Assembly (NCBI GenBank): GCA_032622095.1
Contig: CP136068.1
Span: 7,663,314-7,727,313 of the forward strand
Direction: 5' to 3'
Length of the DNA: 64,000 bases
Source of the DNA: Siphonodentalium dalli
Taxonomy: Eukaryota; Mollusca; Scaphopoda; Gadilida; Siphonodentaliidae
Shown here: in pieces, positions 1-13,423 of the stretch
Layout of the letters: every line of letters begins with the position of its first letter
How positions within the stretch are numbered: position 1 is the first letter of the stretch
Program-made: the position numbers and the translations under genes
The notes under the pieces: model-generated
Told to the model about the DNA's origin: nothing
Databases searched by the model: none
Seen by the model: only the letters and a program-made list of their open reading frames with translations

Positions 1-289
1 CCAAAGTAAATATCAAGTACATATTCAAATAGAAGTGATTTGTTTACGTTTTGATGGGTTATGTCAAAGACCCCTTCTTTTCTGAAAATGCTGCAAAACA
101 CACATGTTTATATGACAAATGTATTATCCGGTGTGCAAATGCCATGCTCCTTTTCCAATGTGAGTTTAAACGTGATCTATGGAGGGGTCCTTTATATATG
201 TTGTAATTGCAGAACTTAAAAATTGTGTTTGTGCCGTCAGCCCGGTCCTGCCGACAAATCAGGCACATCAAACATCTCTAGACGAGCCT

Positions 290-688
290 CAATCCTTCCT
301 AGGGTTGGAAATTTCAAACCTGACGCCCCAGTTAGTTTGGAAAATTTCCAACTGATGACAATTCCAATGAAAAAGCTTTCTTAAATTAACTAGTAGTTTT
401 TGACTGGCCACGGGGGAGGGACAAGGACACAAGCTTTCCAACCTGACACCATAAGGTTGGAAAAATGGACAATTTCCAACTGATAGCCATTTCAGTCCAA
501 ATGTTTTACCAATAGTAGGAACATATGCAAATATTGGTCCAAAAACAATAACCCCCCCCCCCCCCAATAAATAGTCTGAAAATCAAACTACAAGAGCATT
601 TCATGCTTATTGTTGGTGTGAAATTTCCAACTAAAGTTGTGTCAGGTATGAAATTTCCACCCCTAACCCCCTTGTCGCCACGCCTCTG
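290..688 (-). repeat. Dispersed repeat R1, copy 1
   Basis: Non-coding repeat marked by many copies of a GAAATTTCCAAC-like motif in both orientations, with CCTGACACC/GTGTCAGGT boxes. It recurs at 1377, 4190 and 42906. The right edge reads CAGAGGCGTGGC on the minus strand, which resembles the CAGNGGCGTRGC ends of hAT-type elements (inference). A run of C lies near 551-565. No coding capacity is seen. Confidence 0.55.
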
Positions 689-1376
689 TGCTCAGGCTAT
701 GCGTATAGTGCTTTTCATTTCATCTCGATAACATTTTGTGGCGGGGATCCAATCGGATTGCCCGCGGTCTTTTCTGAAAATACTGCAAAGCAACATTTCT
801 TGCTTCATTTATAACCTAAAATTGGATTTGTTCCATCAGTACGGAGTACCCAGTCATATCAAACGTATGAACCATTCCGTATAGTTTGATTGAAATGGAT
901 ATAACGTGGCGGCTGTTTAGGCGTTTGCTCCTCTTGTAAATAGTGTCAGTTTTAATATGTACACAGTCATAGATATATATAGTTATACATATAAGCAGTT
1001 ATACAAATATGTATGCATGCTATTATGGTATCTCACCTGTTACGATAAACACAGCAAAGAAAAAAACAGGTATCCCGAAACATAAAGGCATTTCGAATAT
1101 TCATAACCAAATATGCGTATAATTCCCTGCACTTAACTATTCATTCGTTCCATTATGAGTCTGTCTATATAACCGAAGCGACGACAATTTTATACCTTCC
1201 ATAGTGCACAGCACTTTGGCTCAGTATGAATAGACCCAACAATGCAGCCATGTAGCGAATCGCAAATAAGTCTCACTGTGAGCTTTCTTATCTGATATAA
1301 CGTGTCCCATCATATTACTTCCTGGTTGGTGGCGTAAAGCGCTATGATTGTGACATCGAAGCTGGTACTGTGATGC

Positions 1377-2110
1377 CAGTGACGTGGCTAGAGGATTTCC
1401 ATTGGTGTGTATCCACATTGAAATTTCAAACTGCCCCCATACACCGCCCCTCTTATACGACTCCAAACTCCCATGTTTGAGAAATTCCATTTGCAGCATG
1501 CAAATATTCTAACTTGTACATCAAACTGTTAGAAATATCCAACTCATATGATAGACACCCGCCTAATGTTGTTCATGATCGACACCCCCTAATGTTGTTC
1601 GTGATCGACACCCCCCTAATGTTGTTCATGATCGACACCCCTTTAGTCTTGTTCATGGTCGACACCCCTTAATCTTGTTCACGATCGACACCCCCTAATG
1701 GTGTTGATGATCCACACCCCTATTGTTGTTCATGATAGACAGCCCCTAATGTTGTTCATGATCGATATCCCCCTAATGTTGTTCATGATAGACACCCTAT
1801 AATGTTGTTCATGATCGACACCCTATAATGTTGTTCATGGTAGACACCCTATAATGTTGTTCATGATCGACACCCCACTAATGTTGTTCATGATCGACAC
1901 CCCCTTAATGTTGGAGATTGTCCAACTAATAGCAATTTCAGACCAAAAGTTTGACTAAATATATGCTACTGTTGGTCTAAAATAACAAATTCCCCACCAA
2001 TGTTTGGTTGGAAAATTAAACAATGACAACAATAATTATTGTAACCTATAATTATGCGGTGTAAGATTTACAACAATGTTGTGTGAGGCATGAAATTTCC
2101 AACTGTTGAA
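1377..2110 (+). repeat. Dispersed repeat R1, copy 2, with internal minisatellite
   Basis: Begins with CAGTGACGTGGCTAG, a hAT-like terminus, and ends with the GAAATTTCCAACTG motif shared with the other R1 copies. The middle of this copy has been taken over by a tandem array (1545-1920). No transposase is present. Confidence 0.5.
1545..1920. repeat. Minisatellite, period about 26-30 bp
   Basis: About 13 diverged copies of a unit close to CTAATGTTGTTCATGATCGA followed by CACCCC. Unit length drifts by a few bases through changes in the C run. It lies inside an R1 repeat. Confidence 0.85.
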
Positions 2111-2637
2111 CAATTTGACAACATAAACAATCCAATTCATAATTCGAATACATCTTTAAATTAAGATATCGTGAGCTAGTTAATTTGGATTCATCGTCGC
2201 TTGGGCCGATAAGAAATCACTCCAACGCATGTTGAAACCACCATCCCCATGAAATAAAACGGCCAACTTGTCCAGATACATGAATCAGAGAACTCTCTAT
2301 TTGACCACACGCCTGTCATTCGATGTACCGCTCTCTGGCATACAAGGGTGCCTCTATGGCCAGAACGTTGTTTTTTGTTTGTCGTGAGGCCACGGGCGTT
2401 CCGATCAATACAAACAGAATGAACACGAACATGAAAGTATCAAAATTAACAGATTCACCCTGTACTGTGATTACTCTAACAGCAGAAATAGCGTACAACT
2501 CAGAAAAATAGGCTTTCCAAAGCGAGTATGACATTTTAACACCCCCTGATCATTTCAATGGCCATATAGACGGCCTTGTCATTATATCTGCACAGCATCG
2601 TCAGAAATAGTCAATTTTCAATTGAATATAATGATCT

Positions 2638-5600
2638 TTATTCGAAAAAAAGAGTGTTTTTATGCATTGATTTTCCACTAAGATCGTCAGCGACTTGGAA
2701 TATGAAACAGCAACAACATTTTTCGCTCTGTTGATAATGATTGACAGTACAAATTATAATGAATTTCGTCACCGATTTGGCCGTTGTTACATAGTGTACA
2801 TATTCGATCATCACGGGTGTACTATGCCACCTACCCTTTTCGATTGGTAATGAGTGGTTGCTTGTTCTGAATCGAGCTAGGGTAAATTTTATGTCATCAC
2901 GAAACTCGGAGATGTAATATTCCTGACCAAAATCCGGTTTTAATATCCTGTATATTTCTTCTCCGACTGGAACGTTTACACGATGCATTACACATTGTTG
3001 AATATATTTATCAGTCAGTTTATGTTTCACAAGCGATATGGTTATATTTAAACCTGTCAGAGCCACAACTAAGATAAGCCACACTCGTTTAAAATACTCT
3101 TCACTTTTCTCAGCCAAGGTGTGTAAAATCCATCAGTTTCGGATATCAAGAGGGCAGTTTGATACAGTTTTTGGGCGAGATAATTAACTGATTCGTTCAA
3201 AAGCTTGACCCAATAGCTAATTATCCTCACCTTAATGGTGACATCGAGGGAGTATCGTCCCAATGCACCGTATGCCATGAAGCTGGGAGTGCTGGATCTC
3301 AAGTGTTAACATTTTACAAAATTTTAAATGCATCCTTTCTATGATGGATTTGTATCCTACTCCCCATATTTCTGATCAATAAATCAGAATGGGTAAAACC
3401 ATAGTGTAAAATAATCGCAATTGCGCATTTATCGATAGTTTGTGTAGACGTCCGATTCTGAAGACTTCATACATTGAATGGGTAGCCTTCCTAACTGCAG
3501 CGCGTTTAGCTTCTATAAAGGACCCATTTCAGGATAGAGATATACCCAAATAATTGAATGGGCAAGCCACTTCTAGATTGCTATTATTGAATAAAAGGCC
3601 AAGATGTTTGGGTTGTCACCCCCCGTGAGAAGTAAACTACCATGGTTTTTTTAATGTTAACCTTTAGTTTCAATATATGGCAGTATTCTTCGAAACAGTG
3701 CAACTGGTACTGCATGTCGTTTTTTTGATTCGTCAGCGTAAAATAAGACACACAATTTCAGATAACAGTCTATTTTCTCTCCATTTCATTATCAACTGTT
3801 CCCATTCCCTCCACATCTGCACTGGGTACAAGGAAAATAGAAATGGGGAGACATTAACACCCTGTTTTAAACCAACTGCGGAAGGGAACGGATCCGACTC
3901 TTGGCTATTTGCTAATACTTTCGACTTAACATTGTTATACATATTCACGATTACGCGATATATTTTACAAGTTATTTGGTTTAATCTGAGTTTATACCAC
4001 ATACCTGCTCTCAAAACTCTATCCAAAGCTTTGTCAAAATCTATGAATGCACAGAACATCTCCTTTTTTTTCTTATATCTAGCAATTTCAAGAAAATACT
4101 TAATTAGAAAAATGTTGTCAATGGTCGAGTGTTTTTTTTCGAAATCCTGACTGATTTTAGTGAATTACATTGAACATAATATGTCCTGGTCCCTCCCCCG
4201 TAGCCAGTCAAAAACTGCTAGTTAATTAAAAAAAACAATATTGTCATACATTTGGAAAACATTGCCATTGGAATTGTCATCAGTTTGAAATTTCCAACTC
4301 TAGGAAGGTTTGAGGCTAGTTTAGTTGATAGGATTTTGCGATTTTCTTGTTCAGATTTAAAAATTTCGCACACCGGGCCCAACCATGGTCGGCCCGGTGT
4401 GTCATTGTCCCTCCCCGTGCATGGCCAATACAAAACTGCTAATTTTGATCAAACTTGGGAACTGAAATCAGTTGGAGAAATTTCCAACCTGAGGGGGGGG
4501 GGGTGTATGAGGTTTGAAATTTCCAACACTAGGAAAGCTTCAGATGAGGCCAGTCCAGATGCTAGGAGTACCAATTTTATTGCATTGTTTTCAAAATGTT
4601 CTCAAACCGGGCCGAACAACCATGGTCAGCCCGGTGTGTCCTGCTTTCTTGCCCGTAGCCGTGTGCATTTATCTGGAGTTAGACCACTAGTTATTAGGAT
4701 TTATGCAATTGTTCAGGTTAAAATATTTAAATGTTCTGATACCAGGAATATAGAACAATGGTTTATGAATATACAGCATATTAGGCTTGAGCACTGATGT
4801 GCAAGGGGTGATTCTGATTGAAGGGGGTGCAATTAGAATTTTCCAAGGTGGACACCCCCTTAACAGAGACCCGCTAGCTACGTCCCTGTATGAGTTTTCC
4901 CTCTGAATCTTTTAGATATTCGTTGCGTTTTCCGTCATCCGATGATGCTTTGTCTGACTTCAAACGGCTTATACAAGTGGCGATTTCACCCTCAATAATC
5001 GGTGTGTTAAGTTAATCCGACCTGTCCAAGATTGTAGCTGTGGGAGTATCGGTCGATACCCCATTATCACGGTCTAATGATATATCTGGATCATTGGGAT
5101 CGTGTGGTGTATTTAGCTGCTTAAAATGTCTACTGAACTCATCAATATTCACGCCAATATCTCGCGCAGTGTCGCGCCCCTTTACTGACTTCCAAAAAGC
5201 TTCCGGGTCGTGTTTATAAAGATGTTCCATCTTAATCTGCATTTCATTTTCGTATATTCTAATTGATTTATTCAGGCACTTTTTATATTCATTCCCGCTC
5301 TGGTGGAGATCTGTTCTGTTGATATAACTGCGGCATTAAGGTAGACCCTTAGTTGCTTATTTTAATTGTTGCTCATACTGTTGCATTCGGGGTCTAGCCA
5401 GGGTTTGTCGTTTGTTTGTGTATGGTTTATCATCGGTTTTCTTGGAATAATGATTTCGCCAACCGAAAACGTTTAGGGCTAAAATTATTTACGTTTTATT
5501 TCGGAGCATTTTCCGATCGAATGATTTCATCAAACATTTGAATCGCTAGATCAGTGATAGCATAATTTATATGTCCGATGTATTCCTTACATCTAGCCGG

Positions 5601-6550
5601 TTTGGGTGTCCCTGAATCTCTATTATCTACGTTATCTTGCCGGGGTTTACGCTTCGATGTCAATGTGTATGTTAATTCACAGTGTGCGTCTGACCGTAAT
5701 GATCTGAACTCGCTTACTCCAAACGTTTTGAACGAACACTAACCGTCGGTGTTATAAATTACATAATCAGTTACTGATGAGTTTTTACATGTGAGTTTAC
5801 CCATTTTCGTATCCCCACCGAATATGCTATTTACAATTAATATATCAGATCTCCGACACATGTCTACAAGTAACCTGCCGTGGCTATTACCCGTTGTATC
5901 ACTGTTTTTTTTCCGTTTCAGCTAGAAACCAAATTCGGTTAGTCTAGATATATCTTTCTGTATCACTATAGTATCACTACATGCATCCAAATTATCTCTG
6001 TCGGTATAAAACACGTCGTAGTCACTCAGTTCTGCAGTGCGGGAATTCAAATTTCCTGCAATGATCACCATTTTCGCAATCTAATTCTTCGCTTAGATAT
6101 TCGCAATCAATTTCAAAGATAAATTCTTTATTAGCAAATTTTGAACTTTCATGTGGAATGTATACGGCCCCTATCATCATATCTCCATTCGACTTGGTAA
6201 TGATTTTCGAGACTTTGACCCAATGTATACATTTACAGTCGGACGCAATGTGACTAATGTGGTTTTCGTGTTCCTTACGGTATGCCATGACAATCGCTGC
6301 AGATTTTCGAATTGAAATCTTTTTGCGAGTTCTTTGCGGTAAATTTAAAACCCTCGAGAATCAGTTCATCACAGTCGTCGGTTTTGGATTCCAGAAAACA
6401 TAAAATGTCAAATTTACTAAAAAAAACTCGGGGCATATTTAAGCGTCTTTTCAAACCACACACGTCGTGTAGTGTCATAATTTTCAATGAGTCATATTTA
6501 CGTATGAATGAATGAATGTTTATCGGATAATGTATATACACTGGACAAAC
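2638..6550 (-). pseudogene. LINE-A: decayed 5'-truncated non-LTR retrotransposon ORF2
   Basis: Relic of the same LINE family as LINE-C (24-33 kb), running right to left. Endonuclease start is near 6540-6340 (NVCGLRKKL-like; TDDCDEL) and the GAVYIP block is at 6022-6288. A linker (FWKSVKGRD) lies at 5012-5242 and a pre-palm segment around 4900-5010. The RT palm is at 3733-4130 (FRKKHSTIDN, FCAFIDF, GLKQG). The C-terminal region (STPSFMAYG, FRTSNHSLPIEKGRW) lies at 2638-3302. Many frameshifts and stops interrupt it, and the RT start is missing where R1 inserted (4190-4888). ORF1 is absent, as expected for a 5'-truncated insertion. It cannot encode an active enzyme. Confidence 0.85.
4190..4888 (-). 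repeat. Dispersed repeat R1, copy 3, inserted in LINE-A
   Basis: Sits between recognisable LINE-A segments and separates the pre-palm region from the RT palm. It ends at 4888 with the complement of CAGGGACGTAGCTAG, a hAT-like end. It contains two diverged copies of a block around CCGGGCC..CCATGGTC..GGCCCGG (4370-4400 and 4610-4640) and the GAAATTTCCAAC motif in both orientations. Confidence 0.6.
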
Positions 6551-6894
6551 ATAAAAATATAGTGCGATGTACATACAAAATCCGGGCGATGACGTGACCT
6601 AACTGGCCGTCTTCCCGTCGCCGCCCAGGCATCAATAGTAAGGTAAGTTGACTACACTGCTACTCCTAATGGGCTTAACGATGCATCTTCACTTCTCTTA
6701 ACATGTGTGGGTGATTTAAGATAATTATTTACTACAGAATATATAGATTGAGTTGAGGGGTCGACATGGTAAAATAATTCTTAACTGAATAATTCTTAAC
6801 TGAACAAAGCCCATGGTTTAGACCCCGGAAGCTCCTGGCACGACAGTAACCCAGAGCGGCCGTCCCAGGGAAACGTCGCGACATGAACCTCCAG

Positions 6895-7100
6895 GAGTGT
6901 CATGCATACACATATACATACACACATACATACACACACATACACATATACATACATATATATACATATATATATACATATATACATATATATACATATA
7001 CACACATACACACATATACACACATACATGTACATATACATACACACGCGTACACATGTACACTCATGCATATACATATACAAACAGACACACATATATG
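6895..7100. repeat. Microsatellite, mixed (CA)n/(TA)n
   Basis: About 200 bp of ATACACACAT/ATATATACAT. All six frames stay open here only because of composition. It lies between LINE-A and LINE-B. Confidence 0.9.
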
Positions 7101-7581
7101 AGATTAATTCTTACATTAATAATTAAAATTACCATCGGTCAATGTGTAATTAAACAATATATTATTAATGTTCGTTGCATGTTAATAAAGACCAAGATTG
7201 TTTACAGTCTGGACAATACAGGTTGCAACAGCGAACAGATGCAGCATATTCATCTAATAGGGTATACTTTATGAGCTTCATAAATGTTAACCTCGGAGCG
7301 CAAGCCTTATGTAATTTGTTCTCCTCTTATCTCATTATCCTGGTGTATCATATTGTGGCGTTGAATTTCGACGTTGTCTCTTTCTATCACCAGGTGGGGG
7401 CACTGGTGTACTTACTGGTGGCTTACACAATTAAACAGTCTGATATACTCCAGTCGCGAAGAAATACCAAACAATTATTTATTCATGAGAAAAGGAACTT
7501 ATAGTATCACTGATGAATACAGCAATGAAATGACTGGTTTGTGCACGGCAATTTACTTAATTGTTGAATTATCTTTGACAA

Positions 7582-10500
7582 ATGTCGATTGCGGGTAATC
7601 TAAGTCTGGGCGAGATTCAGGGCTCAACACATTATGACCTAGCTTATAAGCTCGATGAATTAGGCCAGGATGATATAGAAGATACTAACATGGATTTGCT
7701 TAATATGAATAGAAACTGTAACTATTACTCTCCTGAACAACTTCAGAAAAAATTTGGGGGTAGACAGTATGATAAATCATTTTTTGGGTTGAATTGTCGT
7801 AGTTTGAATGCAAACTGGGATAAATTAAATAGCCTACTACTAAGTATTCAAAGTAGCCAAAATCTCTTTGATATTATTGCTCTCACAGAAATATTTAAGG
7901 TACACGAAACTGAATTTGAGCTAACTGGGTACCATAACCTCGAATTTAAAACTCGTCCAGAAAGGGATGATGGGAGAGGAGGAGTTGGCTTATTCATCCG
8001 CGACAGTCTACAGTATATACTGAGGAAAGATTTGTCTATATTTAAACCACACATCATAGAAACTATATTTGTTGAGATAAATCCAGGATGCACAAATTCA
8101 TACCTAGTTGGATGTATATATAGGCCCAACACTGCACCACGCGCTGACCTTGATACCTTTACGAAAGATATTGAAGGTATTATGGGCGAAATAAATAAAT
8201 CAAATCTTAAGGCATTTTTAATTGGCGACTTTAATATTGATTTACTCAAATTTGAAACCCACGAGAAAACGGACAATGTCTTAAGTAATATATTTTCCTT
8301 TGGTTTCATACCTAGTATAACTAGGCCGACACGACTTACCGAACATTCGGCAACCCTCATAGACCATATATATATCAACAGTGCAACTGCGGGAAGCAAA
8401 TCTGGTATAATACTCACTGATGTATCGGACCATCTCGCTATCTTCTTTCTCGAACCATCACGAGGCACAGAACCTTCACGTACGCCGGATGGTGACAACA
8501 TAAAACCATATCGAGTCTTTAATGACAAAAATACTAGAACTTTCAAAAATATATTACAAAATTGTAACTTTCAGCCAGTCTTAAACTGTAAATCAGTGAA
8601 CGAGTCATATGATATATTCTTGGAACTATATATGGATGCCTTTGAAAAAGCATTCCCGTTGACAAATAGGAAAGTCCCCAAAAAGTACATCAAACGAGAA
8701 CCATGGATTACAAATGGAATTTTTAAATCCTCTCTGGAAAAAAATAAACTCTATATAAAAAAATTGAAGACACCAACAGAAGTAAACAAAAACAGATATA
8801 AGTCGTACTGCCAGACGTACAGAAGCACAATAAGACTAAGCAAGAAAAAGTACTATTGTGATATATTGGAACAAAACAAGAGAGATATACAGGCTACCTG
8901 GAGGATATTGAATGGAGCGATCAATAAAACTTCTAATGCAAACTCAATTCCTTCTATATTTGTAGATAACCAGATAAAAATCACTCATAAAACCGATATA
9001 GCAGAAAAGTTTAATGATTATTTTTCAAGTATTGGTCAACAAACAAGTGAAAGAGTCATACACGAACATAGTGCAAATTACTCAGATTATCTTCTTTACA
9101 GGGAAACAGATGTATTAAAATTAGCCCCCACTAATGAACAAGAAATCATACTGACTTGCCTAAATTTTAAAAGCAAAAATAGCAAAGACGTGCATGGTTT
9201 AACGAGTAAGATAATGAAGGCAACGGTAGAAGAGATAGCAATCGCCCTAAAACATATATTCAATTTATCACTCTAATATGGCATATTTCCCCAAAAAATT
9301 AAATTGTCCCGAGTTGTCCCGATCTACAAAAGCGGTAATAAGGATGAATTCAGTAATTATAGACCCATTAGTATATTGCCTTGTTTCTCAAAAATATTGG
9401 AAAAAATAATGTCTAAAAGATTGGTAGATTTCTTAAATGATAACGTTACCCTGTATGAACATCAGTATGGTTTCAGAAAAAGTCATTCAACAATACATCC
9501 CGTTATGCACTTACTTGAAGATGTAGTCGAACAAAATGATGAACCCACTCGAGACTCCACCTTAGCCATTTTCATTGACCTTTCAAAAGCTTTTGATACA
9601 ATTAGTCATGATATCCTACTAAGTAAAATGGATCACTATGGAATACTTGGCATTGCGAATGATTGGTTCAGAGACTATCTGTCCGAAAGACGACAGTTTA
9701 CTGACTTCAATGGTAGTATTTCTAGTCTTAATGGTATACTCAACGGAGTGCCCCAGGGCTCCATACTCGGTCCGACAATTTTCCTCATTTACGTGAATGA
9801 TATGTCTGCTGCAACTTCATTGAAATTGTTATCATTCGCCGATGATACTACGCTATACACATCCGGCAATAACGGCCATCTTATTGAAAACATCGTGAAC
9901 AATGAGCTAAAAGATGTCTACAAATGGTGTTGTTGTAAATAAAACTAAAAGTAAATATATGCTTCTTCATCCAAAAAAAAATGACGACAAATGGAATTTT
10001 CTAAAGATATACATAAACGACGTAGAACTCAAGCGTGTTGGAAACAAAAGTGATGAAACATCCCTAAAATTTCTCGGAATTACAATCGATGAAAACCTCA
10101 CGTTTAAAGACCATACCTCGGCGGTATGTTCTAAAATGGCAAGAGCCCTATATGGTATGAACAAGGTGGGAAAAGTTTTTCCCAGGAGTTGCCCTTCGAA
10201 TGCTATATTATGCCTTAATTCAAAGCCGTCTTGTCTATGGAATTCAAATTTGGGGGCACCCAGTATCATCCAATAAGGCCTTCCCACTACAAAAGAGAGC
10301 TGTGGACAATAAGCTATGCCAAATACAACAGCCACACTGAACCCTTATTCAAAAAAAGAAATATTTTGAAATTCAGAGATTTGCATGCCTGTCATGTTAG
10401 TCTGTTTATGTATGATTGGACACATTTTAACCTACCGGCATCATTTCTAACAGCATTTGACAACAAGATATCAATCACCAGACAATCTGGATGCATTAGG

Positions 10501-10584
10501 GAAATTAATCACGAACGATATTCTCAGAGGTTTTACCTAAACATTCATTCCCAAGATTATGGAATGAAACTGACAAAAAACTAA
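7582..10584 (+). pseudogene. LINE-B: CR1-like non-LTR retrotransposon ORF2, inactivated
   Basis: Encodes an APE-type endonuclease followed by reverse transcriptase. The first 564 codons hold LNCRSLN, LTEIFK, YRP, GDFNID and SDHLAIF, which are the endonuclease landmarks. A TAA at 9274-9276 interrupts the same frame, which then reopens with the RT: NYRPISILPC, FRKSHSTI, IDLSKAFD, NGVPQGSILGP and the FADD catalytic box near 9840. A small deletion or frameshift near 9925-9945 removes residues between KWCC and NKTKSKYM, and another lies near 10230. The C-terminal region (LFMYDWTHFNLP) ends at 10584. No ORF1 or RNase H is seen. Assignment to the CR1/jockey side rests on the RT motifs. It is probably a recently dead copy, since the endonuclease half is open. 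Confidence 0.9.
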
Positions 10585-11127
10585 AATCAATTGAAAGCCG
10601 ACAAAACTTTAAATATCAAATGAATGTCAATGTTATCAATGCCTATGATGCAAACTTTAAATGTAAAAACAAAACTTGCAGAGAATGTTTTCCTCCCAAA
10701 CGCTCATAATTAAACTACACATACTTAACTCCCGAGTAACAAGCCAGCCCCCTCCCCGGTCGTGAGTGCTGATTACCCTGAAAACTCGCCCTTATTGGAC
10801 CCTGCTAACACGATTTAAATATCACATACGCATTATCATTGTTACTTAAGCATGGTCCAACTTACCATTAGAAAGTGTTCTTTAAATTGCCGTGCACACG
10901 CATACATAGCCATAACTATACGGTACAATGTACTTAATACAATATTTTGATATTATATATTACAGTATTTTCTTATTAGCACATCAACTTGAGATTATGC
11001 CATTGATATATTAGTTATTTTATTTGACAACGGGGGTGACAGGAAGACAGCCAATCCTGGTTATGCCACTCCCACACAATAATTACACTTGATTTTTGAT
11101 ATATTATTGTTGATTTGTTGTAAACTA
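10585..11127 (+). other. LINE-B 3' tail and unassigned sequence
   Basis: Decayed C-terminal remnants continue to about 10715, including a CRECFPP stretch, followed by roughly 400 bp without gene signal. The LINE 3' end and its target duplication could not be placed. Confidence 0.35.
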
Positions 11128-11491
11128 ATTATTGTGTGAATAAGACATCTACATCATTCTCGGCCACTATCATCTTGGGAATTATATTTTCCCTCTCGTT
11201 CCTAACTTCGTCCGGGAATTACTGGCTGTCCGAGAAAGGAGTTTTCGAAAGCTTCTATCCGGCAGCACTATACGTCTCTCCCCGGTCTTTCCAGAAAATA
11301 AATTCTGCAACACTCGACCTGTGCTTGCCAGGTCGCTTTCTACCAATGCGATGTACGTTTCCATGCTGGATGTTTACTGTGATGCCTAGTTCTGTTTCGA
11401 AAAATTCCTTTAGCAACGCCTCTGTGTTCTCGTTCTCAACCTCAACCAGTCCGTAGAAGATGCGAACGCTTAACCCTCCGCCCAATGTCAT
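11128..11491 (-). pseudogene. L1-type ORF1 (Transposase_22-like) remnant
   Basis: Minus-strand reading from 11491 gives an RRM-like block (VRIFYGLVEVENEN), then the AHRIGRKRPGK-type motif (here VHRIGRKRPGK), then a FKDR-like motif and FPDEVRNER. These are typical of the RNA-binding ORF1 protein of L1/Tx1 LINEs. Two in-frame stops fall after SAAG and after FSDSQ, in the same reading frame. Only about 120 codons remain and no ORF2 of this family is nearby, so it is an isolated fragment. Confidence 0.75.
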
Positions 11492-11593
11492 CTAGTTCGG
11501 AATAAAGCAATCGATGGAGGTTGAAATAAAAATGATTGAACAACTGGGGGATTGCCCATAACAAATTACGGATCGAGAAACACTCTGTATTAA

Positions 11594-11951
11594 AGGGGTA
11601 CTGTACACGAAATATGGCCATTTATGGGACCATATCCTTTTATACTCAGTAGAATATATATATGCAACAAATGAATGACTTTGAGCCACGGATAAGTGAA
11701 AAATACCCCCATTTACTTATGAACGATGTAAAACAAGATGGTAATAACTAATAATAACGAAAATTGGAGTCATAAATTCATTATCATTATAATTAGCATA
11801 TTGTTTGCATCATTCATACATGTAGAGCACATGAGATTATTTTGCACTAATCCATGGCGCAAATTAATTCATTTGTTGCATATACATGTATTATGTTGAA
11901 TATAAAAAGCGATAGTTCCATACATGGCCGGATTTAGTGTACAGTACTCCT
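11594..11951. mobile_element. Foldback MITE flanked by TTAA (family K), copy 1
   Basis: A 358 bp non-coding element whose two halves are inverted copies. Ends read AGGGGTACTGTACAC and, inverted, AGGAGTACTGTACAC, and the match extends about 130 bp inward through GCAACAAATGAAT. It is flanked on both sides by TTAA (11590-11593 and 11952-11955), the target of piggyBac- and Kolobok-type transposases. A second copy is at 52182-52629. Confidence 0.85.
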
Positions 11952-11955
11952 TTAA

Positions 11956-12640
11956 AGGTGTGTACGCTCGTATGCTTGATCGTATCTGTCGGCCGGGCCC
12001 CACAATACATGTATGCAATTGACCACGAAATTGAAATTAAACTTCCAGGATTGGTTCTACCCTCGCCCCTTTGTAGTGCAATGCTACTACCAGTCTTGTC
12101 AATGTCTTTAAGAAAAAAAGCTAGCACCGACAGTGATGTATAACTGTGATGCCTGGTCGGACTCGGGCTTTCAAACGCGATTTGAACTGCTAAAGGCGCA
12201 CGGAGAGCGGTCAATCTGCCAAACGTCCCTATAGCCATTTTCGAGTGTATTCCCCGATTCAACATTTCATGCACAACCTCCAACCAAATTGCTTCGTTTT
12301 AATTAAAACTGCATTTGTAAAATGTTGATCGGCAGCAGCAGATCTGCATCTTTAGTGTCGAAAGATCATGTTTACAGATTCCAGGAAAAGTGTTTTATCA
12401 TTATGACTCAATCATTATTTACGTTGGAAAGTATGTCATAAATCAATTTCATATGAACTACTAGTTCATATCACCTTCCGATAATTTGATTGGTTTGTTG
12501 ACAAAAAGTGTGTTCTGATTGGCTGAATGGCAGCCTGGGCCGAGCCGCATCTCTAACTAAATGCAGGTCAAATTCGTGCACGTCAATCAATGCGGTGCCG
12601 AAATTCTAGCAATTATAATCTTGAAATATATAGTTTTGGA
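11956..12640. other. Gene-free stretch
   Basis: No gene, RNA or repeat structure could be supported here beyond ordinary AT-rich sequence. The short open frames on both strands show no recognisable domain. Confidence 0.4.
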
Positions 12641-12911
12641 CATTGTTATACGATAAATAGAATATGTAATTCGTATTTATCTAATAAACATACGATATAA
12701 TGTCACAAACTGAGAACAGAATAGCGCACTATATCTTCGCATGCATATTATTTCTGCTAGTTCAACAGATGTAATTGGGCTTCCGGTGCAATGAAGTGAC
12801 GTCACATTAACCTTTTGCTGCCGATGTCATATAGCTATTTAGTTATTTGTGTGCGTTTTGGACATCATAATCAATTTATAGGTGTCATATGATAAATAGA
12901 ATATGTAATTC

Positions 12912-13031
12912 GTGTTTCTCTCATATGATATTTATGAAACTCGTCACGAATTTTCAGTTTTCTCCCGCCGGATGCTCGAGAAAACTGAAAATTCTTAGAC
13001 TCGTTTCATAAATATCATATGAGAGAAACAC
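12912..13031. repeat. Near-perfect palindrome (foldback), 120 bp
   Basis: Arms of about 53 bp (GTGTTTCTCTCATATGATAT and its complement) flank a GC-rich loop of about 15 bp. The 30 bp before the left arm (GATAAATAGAATATGTAATT) is repeated near 12652, suggesting a duplicated or nested element. Confidence 0.8.
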
Positions 13032-13423
13032 TCATTTCATATCCTCTATATATCACATGATTTAATTTATAAATCCGTGTGAATTTGATATATGTGAAAA
13101 CACGTTAGAAACGCGCGAAAATCGTGGAAGAGTTACAAAATATAACTAGTAGTTGTAAATTCTTATTAAAAACCGCCGATAAATACACAGTACCATTGCC
13201 TTGTTAGAACCACACACACACATCCACAATGCAGGCATAATTATGTTGTATTAATTTAGTTACGCACAATCATTCGAACGACGGTATGTATTAGTTCTAT
13301 ACTTTATTGCGTGTATGTATTTCTTTGAATGTTATCTTGTGACTTTAGACGGGTATTCAATTCAATTCAATTAGTTTATTCTCTTAAACTCATATTACAT
13401 TTTCATGAGTATTGAGACATAAT

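Noticed and set aside
1545-1920. Regularly spaced repeats that resemble a CRISPR array
   Set aside because: The units are contiguous minisatellite copies with no unique spacers, in a eukaryotic genome.
3677-4150. 157-codon open frame on the plus strand
   Set aside because: Antisense to the LINE-A reverse transcriptase relic.
6796-7274. Overlapping open frames on both strands
   Set aside because: They arise from the CA/TA microsatellite; composition keeps all frames open.
7848-8546. 232-codon open frame on the minus strand
   Set aside because: Antisense shadow of the LINE-B endonuclease, which has clear motifs on the plus strand.
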